Assembly (NCBI GenBank): GCA_958450365.1
Contig: CAUEEP010000740.1
Location: 1,553,501 to 1,617,500, forward strand
Source: Mesorhabditis belari
Lineage: Eukaryota > Nematoda > Chromadorea > Rhabditida > Rhabditidae
DNA: 64,000 nucleotides
Reading direction: 5' to 3'
Position numbers and translations under genes: made by a program. This document shows, piece by piece, positions 1 through 15,000 of the stretch (positions are counted from its first letter, which is position 1; every line of letters starts with the position of its first letter). The notes under the pieces were generated by a model. The model saw nothing but the letters and a program-made list of their open reading frames with translations. It did not search any database and was not told where the DNA came from.

Positions 1-3000
1 TACCCAAAATATCCAATTGGGCATTCACAAATGAGCGCTTTTTCCTCACAAATACCACCATTTTTACAACCCAATACTTGACAAGTGGCTTAATGGAATT
101 GATTTAATATTTATTTATTTATTTATTGGAGATTTATTTAATATTAAAGTATATGAAACTAGGAAAATATCTTGATTCATCTACCTGCTACACATTGTGA
201 AACATTTGACGAAGCTGATTTCATTGTTGTCATCTCTTTTGGACATTCATGACAAAGACCATTCATTTCAAATGATCCACGTGGACATTCGATGCATTCA
301 ATCATTCCATCAATAGCCATTGATTGATATCCAGGAAGACATTTAGCTGAATTCATTTAATTTCATTCAATTTACAAGAAAACGATTGTTCTCACATGCA
401 ATTTGCATTGCATTTGCACATTATTTGGCTAGGATTTGAAGCGAAACTGTGCGAAAGTAGAAAAACAAAACAAAATAAATCTCCAAAAAACCCTGAACCA
501 GCGACTAGCCATTGCTGGGGTGGCTTTGCGCCAAATTTTTTTTGCGCAACCGGCTCTTTTGCGCAACTCACCATAACTTTCTTCTAAGCCAATCTTTATG
601 ATTTTGATGTCATTTTTTTGTACTTGTTGAGCTCTATAAAATGACATCAAAAACATAAAGATTAGGCCACTTAGAAGAAAGTTATGGCAAACTGCGCAAA
701 AAAAATTAGTCTTTGCCGTTGCCGACGTCGTTAAATTGAGAGATCGAAATGGTGAATCGGGTTAAATTGTTATAAAGACAGTTTTTAATTAACTTTTCAA
801 TAGAATAGCTGAATATTTTGTGCTTTATGAGTACATAAAGAATCTAAATGGTTTTCTATTTGCTTAGCCTCTAAAAAAGGACATTGGGGTAATCAATCTT
901 TTTAAAAAAATCTTGATGATGATTAGAAATAAAAATTTCATAAACTTGTAACCAACCAAGACAATCACTCCTCGATTTCATCCCTTTCTTCAGCGTTATC
1001 ATATTGTATGGACATTTAGAGCAAAAAGATGATCCCGAATACTCCTAAAGTATTTCTTATCATAGAGATTCTAAAGCTATACTTGATAGAAGCCATAATC
1101 ACACGGAAGACAAGGAACTAAACCATCAATTGAATAGAAACCCGATGGACAAAGAGCTGAAATTGAATGATCGTAGAAATTTTCTTCAAATTTACAAATG
1201 CATTGATTCAATCGAGTCGATCCTTCTTCTGAAGTAATCGTATTTGGCGGGCATTTCTCACAAGAAAGTGATCCACTTTTTGATGAGTACAATCCAATTG
1301 GGCAAAGCTCACAGCCATAACCATCTTTATGAAAATATCCTGATGGACATTCAACTAAATTTTTTCATAAACGTTGATTTGACGTCAGCAACAACTCACC
1401 ACAGATATGATTTCGTTTTTCCCATCCCGAAGGACAGCCAGAAAACTTTTGCTCATAAACTTTAGAGGAGAACTCACAATTTGGTAGACTTGATACAACG
1501 TATTCATCCTAAACATAGCCTTTCATTGCTTGATTTGCTTGATATTACAATAAACCTGTAACTTTTGCAGTACTCGAGTGCAATCTCCATCAATCGTTCC
1601 TTTCCAATCAAAGGAAACACTCAAATTTGTGCCATGATTCGATGAATGAACGAAATTGATGTATTCCGGTTGACAGAAACGATCGGTTGCAATGAGAACT
1701 TGATGTTTTAACTAAATATCTGAATAATAAACATTTCGAATTATCAAATACTTGATTGACAATGAATTCGGCACAATTTGGCTCACTGTTTTTTGTGAGA
1801 GAATAGGAAAATATCGATCGGAAGTTGATTGGATCGATTTCTGAAATGAACAAGTGACAAATACAGATCAAAAAGATCAACTTTGACATTTCGGAATGGT
1901 CGACGTTTGATCAGCATTGACATTGACAATCCATTCATTCAATGGATCACAAGATATTGATGAGATCTGAAGCTATATTGCTGTAGTTAAAAAGGACGAC
2001 AAACTGACAACTAACCAGCTTTCATCCATCCCACTAATCTATCAAATTAAGTATTTTTTTGTAAGCTTAAACTACCGTAAGACGTATTTAAATAGATTTC
2101 AAGTTTTGTCAATATTCAACTATCCGAGAAACCGTTTGGATTCTCGGAAAACTGGGGTTTCTTTTTGGCAAAATACGAGTCTTTTCATTGTGAAAAGCTA
2201 TGATATGCAAAACTCAAAGAACCCTATACCAAAGAACTTTGCCAGATTTTAGAGCGATTACATGTCCGCACAAAGAACACCGGTTACTTTACAAAGTGCT
2301 TTTTCTCGTTCTGTAAATGATTCCCAAATGAGATTTAGTGTTAAAAATTTGTGCCCTGGGGTTTTCATGGTCGTAGAACCCATTGACGAATTGACGAGAC
2401 GAGTAAGATTCCTATTTTGATCCAATACGGCTCCAATACGGTTCTTTTTTGATCTAATACGGTTCCTTTTTTGATCTAATACGGTTCCAATACGGTTTGT
2501 TATTTTGATCCAATACGGTTCCAATACGGTTCCTTTTTTGATCTAATACGGTTCATCTAATACCCATTGACGGAGTTTATTTTAACCTTTTATCCCAAGA
2601 AAAGTCCCAAGAGAATCGAATTGGCTTTGGACTTTGCATATGATAGCTTTTCACAATGAAAGGATTCGTATTTCCGAGAAAAACCAACGTTTAATATAGA
2701 AAGAATCACCTGATGTGTCCAAATTTGATTTTCGCCACAAGAATCTTGTCGACAGTTTGTTTTATTTCCCTTTTGAGTGCACACAAAATTCGGTGGAATC
2801 CGTTTACATTTGTTTTCTAAAAGTGCAAATCAATTTTGAAATTCAAATCAATTCAAATCAAACCTTTAAAAGAAACATAAAATTCGCAAAAGATCTCTTG
2901 ATTTGAATTCTCGTCATAGATTTGAATAAAATGAGCGATTGAGGTGTCGATAAATGATCCATTTTCTGGATGAGATTTAATGTTTTTCATTGAAAAATCG

Positions 3001-6000
3001 GGAAGGATTAATTGCTGCGTTTGGAAAAGTCGAGGGAAATTGAGTTCATCTGGGCAAGAGATTTCGATTGATTCGGGTCCTGAAAACAAAAAATGAACAA
3101 AAAACCGTAATGAAAAGAAAATTGAAAATTTTCCCCACTTGTTTTCACCAAGATCGGCATCACGCATTCAGTGCTTTTTTGATGTAGATCCGTCACTTTC
3201 CATTTAATTCTCTCCATTTCTTTTGTCAACAAAATCTTTCCATCAAATAGTGGCATGTTCGATTCAATTTCATAAAATGGGGTATTGTCGGTGATTTTTG
3301 GAAGTGGCACAGCGAAAATGATTGGATAAACACCGGAAATTCGAGAATTAAGACTAGAAAATCACAAAGGAAAACCATTTTTTTGCACTTCGATTGCTTC
3401 AACGCATTCCAATGAAGTTCGCCTTTCATCCAAACATTTTCCGAATCCCGTTAAAGTTGGCTTCTTTTCCTAAACAATGAACGCTTATCTTTGCATAGCT
3501 TTGCAAAATTTACATTGATAAATGCTATACGATCGTTATTTTTTCAAAATTTTAACTAAATAGATGCTTAAATAAAGGCTGACTTGGTTATCGTAACTTG
3601 TAGCAATTCGTAGATGTTACAGTAACCCGGGAAATTGATACTGATAAGGGAATGGTCTGAACTGACCGGACGATTTCGCTACGCCGCTATCGAGCATGGG
3701 GAACACGATAATTTATTTATTTTTTTGCCCATTCTCAATGGTTCACAAGCAAAACGCTTGCAGGAGGAAAAATCTTTAAGCCAAAAAAGTACACCGTTAA
3801 TTTTCAACTTTTGGATCGTAAATTTCAATTTAGCCTTCAAAAATTATTATTGGATATTCTAAAATAAATAAAAAGTGTTTTTAAAGGTTTAGCAAAAGAA
3901 AACAAGAAAAATTTACGCAACCGGATCCGCACCAGGGTCAAAAATGCAAAAGAGAGATTGAGAGCGCGCACATTTACCTCGACACCATACGGTCACGTTT
4001 GAGCGCAAGAGGAAAGAGCCCAGGTATATCCCCGAGGTGCCATTTCCCGAGTAGGCGCCCAAACTTTGCAAGCGTTTTTCTTGTGAACCATTGAGAATGG
4101 ACAAAAGATAAATAGAGCATCGTGTTCCCCATGCTCGATAGGCGTTTGCATCTTATGCGGCGTAGCGAAATCGTCCGTTTCAGTTCGGATCATTCCTTTG
4201 TGAGATCCTACTGTAACTTTGATTAACTGAAGCTAGAAAAAGAGAAGATCTATTAAGGAAATGATCTAAATTTAAGTCAGATTAGGATTCTAGATGGAAT
4301 ACCGGAATCCAGGCAGTCTAGACTGAATACTCTAATCTAGACGGAATACTTAAATCTAGAATGAATACCCTAATCTAAACTAATAACAGTGATCTAGTTT
4401 TTTAGAGTATTCAGTCTAGATTAGAGTGTTCAGTATCCTTTAGTGCTAGCCGTTAAATTCAAATTGCTTAATTGAATACCGTTTGACGAAAATCGTTACA
4501 GTAATCTCGATCACAACAATTCGCCGATTCTTCCAAAATACAATTCTCCTAAAGTTCAAATTTGCATAAATAAACATTCTTCATTTATTCACTCTTTTTA
4601 TACAGCCTTGATCGACAAATTTTGTATCCATATAAAAAGCCAATTTACTATAACAGATCTCTCCTCGGTCGCATTGTTTTATCGTTTTACAATCGGCATC
4701 ATTTGAACAAGAATAACATTTTGTACCTGGAATTTAAACAAAATCAAATAAAAATCAAGAAAATCAAGAAAATGACCTCTTTCAACGCATTCACCAAGAT
4801 ATTCAGCTTTCCCTTCGCGACATTTACACGATGAAACACTTCGGCTTCGATTCCAAATACCATCTAAACATACAGGGTGATCAAAAAGTTCCCACTCTAC
4901 AAAAGAAGCTCGATTTTTCAGCTAAAACCCAGCTCAAAATCCGACTTATTATCTAGTATTTTGAAGCTGAAATCCTGGGGAGCATTTCTACACCTAAATC
5001 ATCCTGATCAAAGCCACCTAGCTCTTCAAAAAAAGCATTGTAGTGCACTGGAGGGAAGCTGTCATCGCGCTCACCTATTTGAATCTGTTTTCAATCGAAA
5101 AAACCTTTTAAATAACAGTTAAATTGTTTTTTTTTAAAGAATCAAAAATCTCTAGTGAAAATGAAAACGTAAAATAGTGTTTAAAAAGTTGTTATTTGAA
5201 AACAGGCAAGTTGTCTCATGGACTGTTTTTGTTTTGTCATTTGTCTCATGGACTGTTTCCCTTGACAGCTTCCCTCCAGTGCACTACAATGCTTTTTTGA
5301 AGAGCTAGGTGACTTTGATCAGGATGATTTAGGTGTAGAAATGCTCCCCAGGATTTCAGCTTCAAAATACCAGTGCAAGTCTTCTTAAAAAGAAAATTCT
5401 AATCCGAGTTCTTTACTTAGAAATGTTCATCGGCTAAAACCACCTTCAAAATGTTATAAAACATGAAATTTTCTTTTAGCTTTCATTTAGAAAATCATTT
5501 ATCATTTACAGAACTTTTTGATCACCAATCTTAAACCGAATACTTTCCCTCTAAATTGTTTCGTTTTCTAAAACAACTCGCTTGTTGTTGACAAGTTGAC
5601 ACAACTCGCAATTGTTCGCAAGTTGACACAACTCGCAGTTGTTCACAAGTTGACACAACTCGCAGTTGTTCACAAGTTGACACAGCTCGCAGTTGTTGAC
5701 AAGTTGACACAGCTCGCAAAAACTAACGTAATCCAGTATCTTTTATTGTAAACTATCGCAGTTTTCCCCAATCTATCACTTTTGATCTGAACTTCAATCT
5801 ATCTTTCGAATCAGCTGGGAAAAACTCGAATCGTCAGTTGAAACTAGGGCAGGCAAAAACTTGTGCGCCACCCGGCCTCGAACCCACAATCAGCCGCTCA
5901 CCGGACAACTGTGCTAATCATCACACCACAACCCACTTTGTGTTCCTTACTTCAGAGGAAGTTAACTAGTCTTTGGCACTATTGATACCTGGCAAACATT

Positions 6001-9000
6001 CGGCAAATGATTGATGGAATTCAATGGAATCTTTTGAACACGAGCCTTGAACAAGCTAAAATTTTCATAAGTAATTTTCTCTTTTCCGACTTTACCTGAG
6101 CCTTTTTCTCAATTCTTGTCCGTGGATAATGAGTTAAACCAATTTTTGTCTAGAATTTGAATTTCTGATTGGTTTCTGTTTATTTTAAAGCCAAACCTCT
6201 GCACAATAAAGGTATTCCAAATAAAGATCTTCAATAAGAATTTGTCCGTCAGTAATGAATTTCAAAAAAAATCTCTTCATTGATAGAGAAATCGGAATCG
6301 AGTAATAGCCAGAATTCACGATTTTATAGATTTCTCTATCATTTTCTTCTCTATTTTCTCTATTTTCTTCTCTATTTTCTTGAAGTCTTATTTCAATAAT
6401 AGAAGTTGAGTTTATCCAAAGATTCAACAGAATCCAATCCGATTCAGTGTCGATTGGGCCAAATCTTGCTGTACTAAATGACTTTTAACATTGATCTTTA
6501 TCTCTTTATAATCTTATTTTATAATATTTACAATATTTACAATATTCGTTTTATTATATAATAAAAATACCTTTTATCTCCAAATGGAAACCTCAAAATG
6601 CGATTATCGTCAAGAACTCTCCACTAAATAAGTTGATGAATGTAATTTGCCTTTTGTTTTTCCACAGTTCAAAATCAAGATCATGAATTTTCAAAACAAA
6701 AACTGAAGGCCTATAAACTAATCAAAAACTAGAGCAAAATCAAAGCTTGCTTGGCTTTTCTTGCTTGGCTTGGCCTGGATTAGGCTTGGCTTGGCTTGCT
6801 TGGCCCAGATTAGGCCAAGGCCAGACTTGGGCTTCACTTTCACTAGCCCAATAGATTTTTCAGATCAAAGCCAAGACAGAATTTCCTGTCTTATTTTTGA
6901 AGATCCCTGATCCAACTTCACCAACTCCTTTAAATTTAAAATTTAAAAATTATTTCAGATTAAACCTTTAAGATCTCTATCTATATTTCTCTTTAAGAAA
7001 ACTCACATTAGAATCGGAAAACTCGACCAACGTCCCGAGTTTCGCTAGTGAAAGAAAGATTTCTATAGAAAAATCGACAAATTTTTGAGAAATCTTTAAA
7101 CTACCGGCTTCCGATGATGAAATTGGTGAGTCGTTGAATGAAGGAATCACGGAAACTTTGATCTCTCTTTTCTCAACAATTTCATTTCCTTCTTCCGATG
7201 CACAGATGTAAATTCTAGAGTCTGAAATCTAAAAAGAAACTTGTTTTAGATACACTTTTTTTTTCATTTATTTGTTTTTCACCTTTGTATCGTATTTGAC
7301 GAGTAACACTCGTGCAAAGTCGTCAAATATTTCGATTTTTGTTGCATTCATTTTTTCAATTCTTTTCCCTTCTTCATCTATCCAATAAACTCTAAAATAA
7401 AAGTGAGCATTTACCATTTATCAGTTTTGAAATTGTTTTCAAAAAAATCGGGAAACGAAAATTCATAATCCAACGGAAAACTTCTATATCTTAACCAATT
7501 TCACTCAAATCTTTTTGGCTTTAATTTCAATCGATAGAAAATTCAATTCTGCGTCAAGTGATATTAAAAATCAAAAAGATTGGAGTAAAATTGACTGAAA
7601 TATGCCATTTTTCCGTTGAAAACCTATTGACGTTCATTCACGAAAATTCCCGGGCTAGGCTAATTTCCGCAACAGGGTCATTTGCGCAACTCGCCATAAC
7701 TTTCTTCTAAGTGGGCTGATCTTTATGATTTGTGGTGTCATTTTGTTGCACTTATTGAGATCTACAAAATGAAACCAAAATCATAAAGGTTGGTCCACTT
7801 AGAAGAAAGTTATGGCCAGTTGCGCAAAAAAAAAATTGCGGAAATTAGCCTACCCCAAATTCCTAGATGCATAAGTGAAAACAGTTCGAGAAATATCGAT
7901 AAAAATCCCCTATTTCTAAATGCTATCATCAGATTTTACCTATTTTTGCAAGATTGCCGATAATTGCAATATAATGTCAACGTTTCTCCCTCATAAATCG
8001 TGATTGCCGAGCTTGCGTCTAATAAACAATTCCTTTTTGATAGAAAAGAGCATCCAATTTCAGATGACCCTAAAATTCTATCTCGTAAACGAAAAAAATG
8101 AAATGAAAAATTCTCACCCAAAAGTGTATATCCTGAATATTTACAACTAATTGTGGCAAATTTTCCGATTTCCAATGACCGACTTGTTGCCTCAATCAGT
8201 TTATTACCCGGTAACAAGCACTCATTTTTCTGCTTCATTCGTTTATCTAAAATTTATATGCTTTCGAAAAAATGACTTTAATATTACTCAAACTTCTCAT
8301 TTTTCTCTTTTCCGTTCGATTTTCGGGAGCTCTCCTACAAAAGAACTCGCCAACCCACGAGCCTTTTGGACTACAATACGTCGGATCCCAAGTTTCCTGG
8401 AGGCTTTCCTAAAATTTCTAGACATTACATATTTACAGTGGTTCCATTTCAAAGTTCCCATTTCAACTCAAATTTCTGAAAAAGTTTAAGAGACTCAATG
8501 TGATGTGAAAGCTGTTTTCTGACGTCACAATTTTTTTGACGTCGTCCATGAAAACAACAACAAATTTCAGTTTTGTTTTGCTGTTCATTTAAGGTTTATT
8601 TTTTTTTATGTAAAGACTTTTTTTTACTATAAGCTTTGATCTTTTCAGTGTCTACAACTAAGCCACTTAAACTTTTTCAGAAATTTTTAGTTAAAATGAG
8701 GAACTTAGTGATCGTTTGTATAGTGATCGTTTGTATAATGTTTGTATAGTAATCGTTTGTATAGTAATCGTTTGTATAGTAATCGTTTGTATAGTAATCG
8801 TCTTACACAATGCCCAGTTCCGACTTCAAACGGTAAATATTGTGCTTTGTTGAGAGAAACCCACGAATCTGATTGACTTCCATTGCATTCTAAAGAAGTT
8901 CTTTCAAAAAGTTTTCTTTTTTTTATTCATACTTGGTATATCTTTTTCTTTGTAGATATTTCCCCATAGATCAGTATTGTCAAGTTCCCAAGTCTGAAAG

Positions 9001-12000
9001 GGAATAAAGAGTGGAATTGAATTCACAAATGTAATTGGATGTTGTAAGTCAAGCAAAGCAGGCAAAGCTAGGCCAGATTCAAGCTTTTTTTGTGGGTCAA
9101 TTTATAGTAAAATCAGGCCAGGATCTGGCTTAGTCTAACCTGATCAACTTGATAAAATCACCTTTTTAACACATTTCCAAACCGTTTTGTAATAAAGTAA
9201 AGTTTCCGAGTGTTCATAGATGGCGCCTGTGTAGACCTGAAATGTTTTTGTTTGCTTTTTTTCTTATTTTTTTCTATTCTATTTCTATTTATGTTATTTT
9301 TTTTCACTCACCGAAACAGTCTCGAAATATTTATAGTACAGTTTATCCGGTTCCACGAATTGACTCGTATTTTCATCTTTGATTTTTTCAATGAGATCAA
9401 ACTTAGAGCACTCTGGTACTGAAAAGTTTTTTGGATCTTTTGAATTTGAAAAATTCTTCAAAAGCCGGCTAAGGAAAGACTAGGGAAGGCTAGAGAGGGC
9501 TAAGGAAGGCTAGGGAACCGTAACGAGTCACCCTCGTAACGAGTCACCCTCGTAACGAGTCACCCTCGTAACGAGTCACCCTCGTAACGAGTCACCCTCG
9601 TAACGAGTCACCCTCCGAGTCACCCTCGTAACGAGTCACCTCGTAACGAGTCACCCTCGTAACGAGTCACCCTCGTAACGAGTCACCCTCGTAACGAGTC
9701 ACCCTCGTAACGAGTCACCCCCGTAACGAGTCACCCTCGTAACGAGTCACCCTCGTAACGAGTCACCCTCGTAACGAGTCACCCTCGTCCGAGTCACCCT
9801 CGTAACAGAGTCACCCTCGTAACGAGTCACCCTCGTAACGAGTCACCCTCCGTAGAGTCACCCTCGTAACGAGTCACCCTCACAGGTCACCTCGTAACGG
9901 GTCACCCTCGTAACGAGTCACCCTCGTAACGAGTCACCCTCGTAACGAGTCACCCTCGTAACGAGTCACCCTCGTAACGAGTCACCCTCGTAACGAGTCA
10001 CCCTCGTAACGAGTCACCCTCGTAACGAGTCACCCTCGTAACGAGTCACCCTCGTAACGAGTCACCCTCGTAACGAGTCACCTCGTAACGAGTCACCCTC
10101 GTAACGAGTCCACCCTCGTAACGAGTCACCCTCGTAACGAGTCACCCTCGTAACGAGTCACCCTCGTAACGAGTCACCCTCGTAACGAGTCACCCTCGTA
10201 ACGAGTCACCCTCGTAACGAGTCACCCTCGTAACGAGTCACCCTCGTAACGAGTCACCCTCGTAACGAGTCACCCTCGTAACGAGTCACCCTCGTAACGA
10301 GATCCACTTGATCTACCGAGTACAGTAGATCAAGTAGATCTACCGTAACCAACCGGAGACAAAGATATCTATAGAGACTAAACAGTGGAATCGGATTACG
10401 GTAGCCAAATCAAAAAAGTTTCACAAAAATCTACACTTTTAAAATTTTCACTTACAAATGCAAGAATGATTTTCCCCTTCGATGTAATTTGAAGTACAAT
10501 TGCAAAAGTACGAATCAGAAAGCTGAAAATATGTTTATGAGATTAAATTTCAATCTTACTGTAACACATATAGAATTCTGAAGATCACATTGAGAAGATC
10601 CATCAGCACATTCATCGATTGCTGAAATTGGGGAAACTTGGGGAAAAGTTTTCTTTTCAAAAACTATCAAAAACTATTAGGTTGGCAAGTTATAAACGAT
10701 CGTTTTTGGGTAATGTGTTTTCTGAAAAACAAGCTTATCCAATCAAACCGGGTTTGCTTAGAAATTAGAAGTGTCAAATTTTAGAAAAATACGATCTAAC
10801 AGATACTTTCAAATTGTTCTCTACAAACCAATGCACGTTGTCCCGTTGAATTGTTGTTTCAGTGGGCAATTGCATGTGTATCCACCCGGATACCCTGCTC
10901 TTTCCATAATTTCCCCATCACCGCACAATTCAGGTGAATATTGTGCTTCTAAAAAAGATTGAATTGAAATTGATTTAGTTGATTTCTTGGTTTTCTACCG
11001 ATGCATAAATCCGGAAAATCTTGATACTTTCCATCATTCATACATAGAACTTGTTGATTTGGATGAAACCCTTGAACACAATCAGCCAATATCGATTCAC
11101 CGACATTTGAGGATCGAAGAGAACCGAATGGAATCACTTTTCCAGGACATCGTAACACTAGATTTTATAGATAAAGATTTAAAGCTTTCTTGATATTTCT
11201 GGATACCTTTCTGGAAATTGAAATCATTCCATGTGCCAGCACGGGAACATTGACGAAAGGGATTTTGAGAGATCGAGTCTTCGATCAAATATTGAGCCTA
11301 AATAACAGAATCTTTTTTTAGAAGACTTTAAAGAAGTTAAAAGTAAAGAAATGAAGCTTCTGGCCTTCTTGTTGGGCCTTCATCTGGCCGTGAATCGGGT
11401 TTTAAACATCGAATTTTCAAAGTTTAACTTTTTGTTTGTAAACGAATTTAAAATATTAACTAACAAGGGAAGGGTAACTGGTTGAGCCAACGAAATGCTA
11501 TGCGATCTATACCATTCGACGCTGAATTTTATGCCAATTCCGAATATATATTCCGTTTTGATTCTGTCAGGAAGCATAAGCGTCTAAAGTTTTGTTACTG
11601 AAAATGTGGTCTTTTGGGTCTTAGGGGCCTTCTTGCGGAGCCCATTTCGATTGAGCCGTAGCCAAGTGGTAGAGCGTTCTCCAGAGCGACACCTCACGAG
11701 TTCGATCCCGCTTCGGTTTTCTTTCACCTTCTTCAAGAAGTGCTGACTAGTGTTCTTTTTTCTTGCGCACACTATATTTTTTGTTGTCACACTTTTATAA
11801 AAAACATAACTTTATATCACACAAAGAACACTACTCAGCACTTCTTGACAAAGGTGAAAGAAAAATCCAAAGCGGGGATCGAACTCGTGAGGTGTCGCTC
11901 TGAAGCAGAAGCTACTACCAATTGGCTACAGCTGCAACGAGATAGCTTCCGCAAGAAGGCCCCTAAGACCCAAAAGACACATTTTCCTAACAAACTTTAT

Positions 12001-15000
12001 ACGCTTATAACTCCTGACAGATTATCATTTAGCAAAAACGGAATATATATTCGAATTGGCATAAAACTCAGCGTCGAATGTTATAGATCGCATAGCATCT
12101 CGCTGGCTCAAATAGTTACCCCTTCCTTGTAAGTTTACAGAAACGAACCACATCAAATGCTCTCCAGTAATTGCTCGAATTCTTCAGCGTCGCCTCGTTG
12201 TACAAGCTTTCCGGAGTGCTACAGTTAACTGAAATCTCTTTCCTCGTTTCTATTAAATTTCTGTTTTACCAGGTAAACAAGTTGGATTTGGAGTCCAGTA
12301 TCGGCCATCGCAATTTGAAGTGAAACTAGCCGCTCCATCAGCGCCAGCGAAACGAGCTCGACACTACAATTACTAGATAAAACTCGAGTTAAAGTTATAA
12401 ATAGTTTTTTTCAAAAAAGTTGACACAAAAAGCTTTACTTGCACTAGCAATCGATTGCCATCATATTCGACAGGATATCCATTCCTCACGCCTGGTAAAG
12501 GACAAAAGGGAGCTCCTTCTAAAATTTAAACACTTTCAATAACTTTTTCTTGCTTTACCTAGACAATTCCCAAGCTCATTTGACCAAATGCCTCCAAATA
12601 AACATTCGATTATCGAATTTCCACTCAAAATCCCATTCGGACATTCGCCTTTCATTTGTGTGCCCAATTTGAGGGATTGATTCGATGAGCGAAGTATCAT
12701 TTTTGAATCAAAAGGAATTGTTGAGCAATCTGTAAAGAAATGAGTAAATTTGGAGCTGAGAGCTTGAGAGAAATTTTTATTAAAAATTTTTATCAAAATT
12801 TCTCACCTTGTGAATACCGAATTTTCGCTACAAATCTCCCAGATGCAGATGAAAGGAAAACTTTGACGGGAAACGACGTGAAATAGAAATCGGATGCACA
12901 AAGTGGAAGACACGATTTGGTGATTGTTTTCGTGTTTTGAGGAGAGGAAATCTAAAGGATAAAGGTTTAAGACAAATATTCTATGAAATCTTTTGAAATT
13001 ACCGGAGTTTTCTTTTTCTAAACTGGCAAGCATTTTCCGAGAAAACATTTTCGGATCGCGCACTAAAATGGGGATGTTTGGGATCGCGCATTAAAATGAG
13101 TAGCCTTACTTTGCGCCAAATTTTTTGCGCAACTGGGTCATTTGCGCAACTCGCCATAACTTTCTTCGAAGTCGGCCAATCTTTATGATTTGTGGTTTCA
13201 TTTTTTACACTTATCGAGATATACAAAATGACACCAAAATCATAAAGATTGGGTTACTCAGGAAGAAAGTTATGGTGGTGCGACAAAAGACCTAGTTGAG
13301 CAAATGACGGTTGCGCAAAAAATTTGGCGCAAAGTAGCCTATCCCCTAAAATGCACTAAATACCGTAATCCGCATTTTTGCGTAAAAATAATTTTTTTTT
13401 GCAACTTTAGCTATTTTTTTTTCTTACTTTTGCGCACTTTACTTTTTTAAAGGTAAACACTGTTTAAAACTAACCGTTAAAACAGACACATCATCGAGAA
13501 TCAATTCGTCGAAAAGCATTGTGATTGGTTTAAGATCAAATGGTTTAATGTGAAAAGCGAAAGTGAGAAGATTTCGCGATAAATACGTTGATTGATATGG
13601 AAATTGTTGAGATGGAGATGGAGATGGAGATGAAGAAGAAAAAGGACCAGTCAAAGAAAAGAGTTGCGAATGGAGATGAGATTGATGAGGGACAACCTGT
13701 AATTCAAGGAAACATTATACTGGATTCAATCCACAAAATGAAATGATTCCCGATTCCCTGAACCAGGCCAGGCCGGAAGCGAGGTTCAAGGAGTTTTTAT
13801 CGATTGCAAAGTGTAAGTTTTGCAGTCAGGCTAGAACAAGAAAAGTCGATCTTTTCTAAAAGCACTCTTCAATCCAAACCTACCTTTGTAATATTTGATA
13901 TGCAATGAATCAGAAGATCGAATATTTGAAGAGATTAAAGAAATCGTGATACAAGGATCGGCGAATGATGCGACAAGTGGAAGGATTGATTGATCAACCG
14001 GGATTAGAGGGAATTGCACGAGGAAATGTTTAGAAATGAGTCCTCGGGGAGGTGGCCGGTTATCTAAAACATCGAATTAAATTACATTACAGGCACACTC
14101 ACCACAAGAATCACTCCCAATCGTTGCGAATTCTCGATTCTCCATCGTCTTTCCCCTGGTTTCCCATCGAATTCAATCGAAATCTCTCCTTCATTTTGTC
14201 GAAGCCATGTCTCTTGGGGATCTAAGCAGTCATTTTCATTTTTAAAATAATCAATAATCAGCGAATTATTGATTACTCACATTTTCTGAATGATCGATTC
14301 CCTTCTTCGCCAAACCATGAGTCAAGTGAATCCACTCTAACCAAATCGATAGTCTAAAGATATAGGGATTACGGTAGTTTCTCAAGAGTTGACACATTTT
14401 AAAATATGGCACTAGGCAATCCACCAACTTCTTCATCACTTCCATCATCGCAATCCCTAATTTGATCTTGAACAGCCGATTGGGGAATGCATCGAGAATT
14501 GTCCACACATCTCCATTCATCTACAATTATGATAACTTTAATGGTTCTTTAAGTTGGACAAGATTACGATAGAGGACAATCCTTTTATTGGTTGGGGGTG
14601 GTTAGCGCCGGGATTTGAACCCTCGACCAACAGGTTACGGGTCCGGCTTACCAGCCGAACGCTCTACCAATGAGCTACACCGGCAAGTATCTCATGCCGC
14701 CAGGATAGGGCCTTATTTCTTATTTCTTTCAATTTTTAGTCTCACCCGGTCGACATGAGAACGTTTCACATAAAACAGGCAATCGATCCGTGCAATTTCC
14801 GTAGCGACCATCCAATATCTTCCAAATTTTCGCTTCTAAAATCCTATTTTATTTTACTATATCTATTTCCTACGATATATCCAGCGCTAAACATTTCTCG
14901 ATTTCATTCCAAAGCGGCTGATTGAATGCCCAAGACGGATTGTAAGCCGAGAAATTTCCGCTTTTCGATGGGGCTATTCAAAAGAGTGAGATCCGGCATG

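Noticed and set aside
5531..5719. Repeated RVVSTCEQL peptide on the minus strand
   Set aside because: Frame through a 27-bp intronic tandem repeat with no flanking exon.
9515..10300. CRISPR-like array
   Set aside because: Units are contiguous 16-mers with no unique spacers, and the host is a eukaryote; it is a minisatellite.
14583..14690. Functional tRNA-Thr
   Set aside because: The acceptor strands do not pair and the anticodon loop is one base short.
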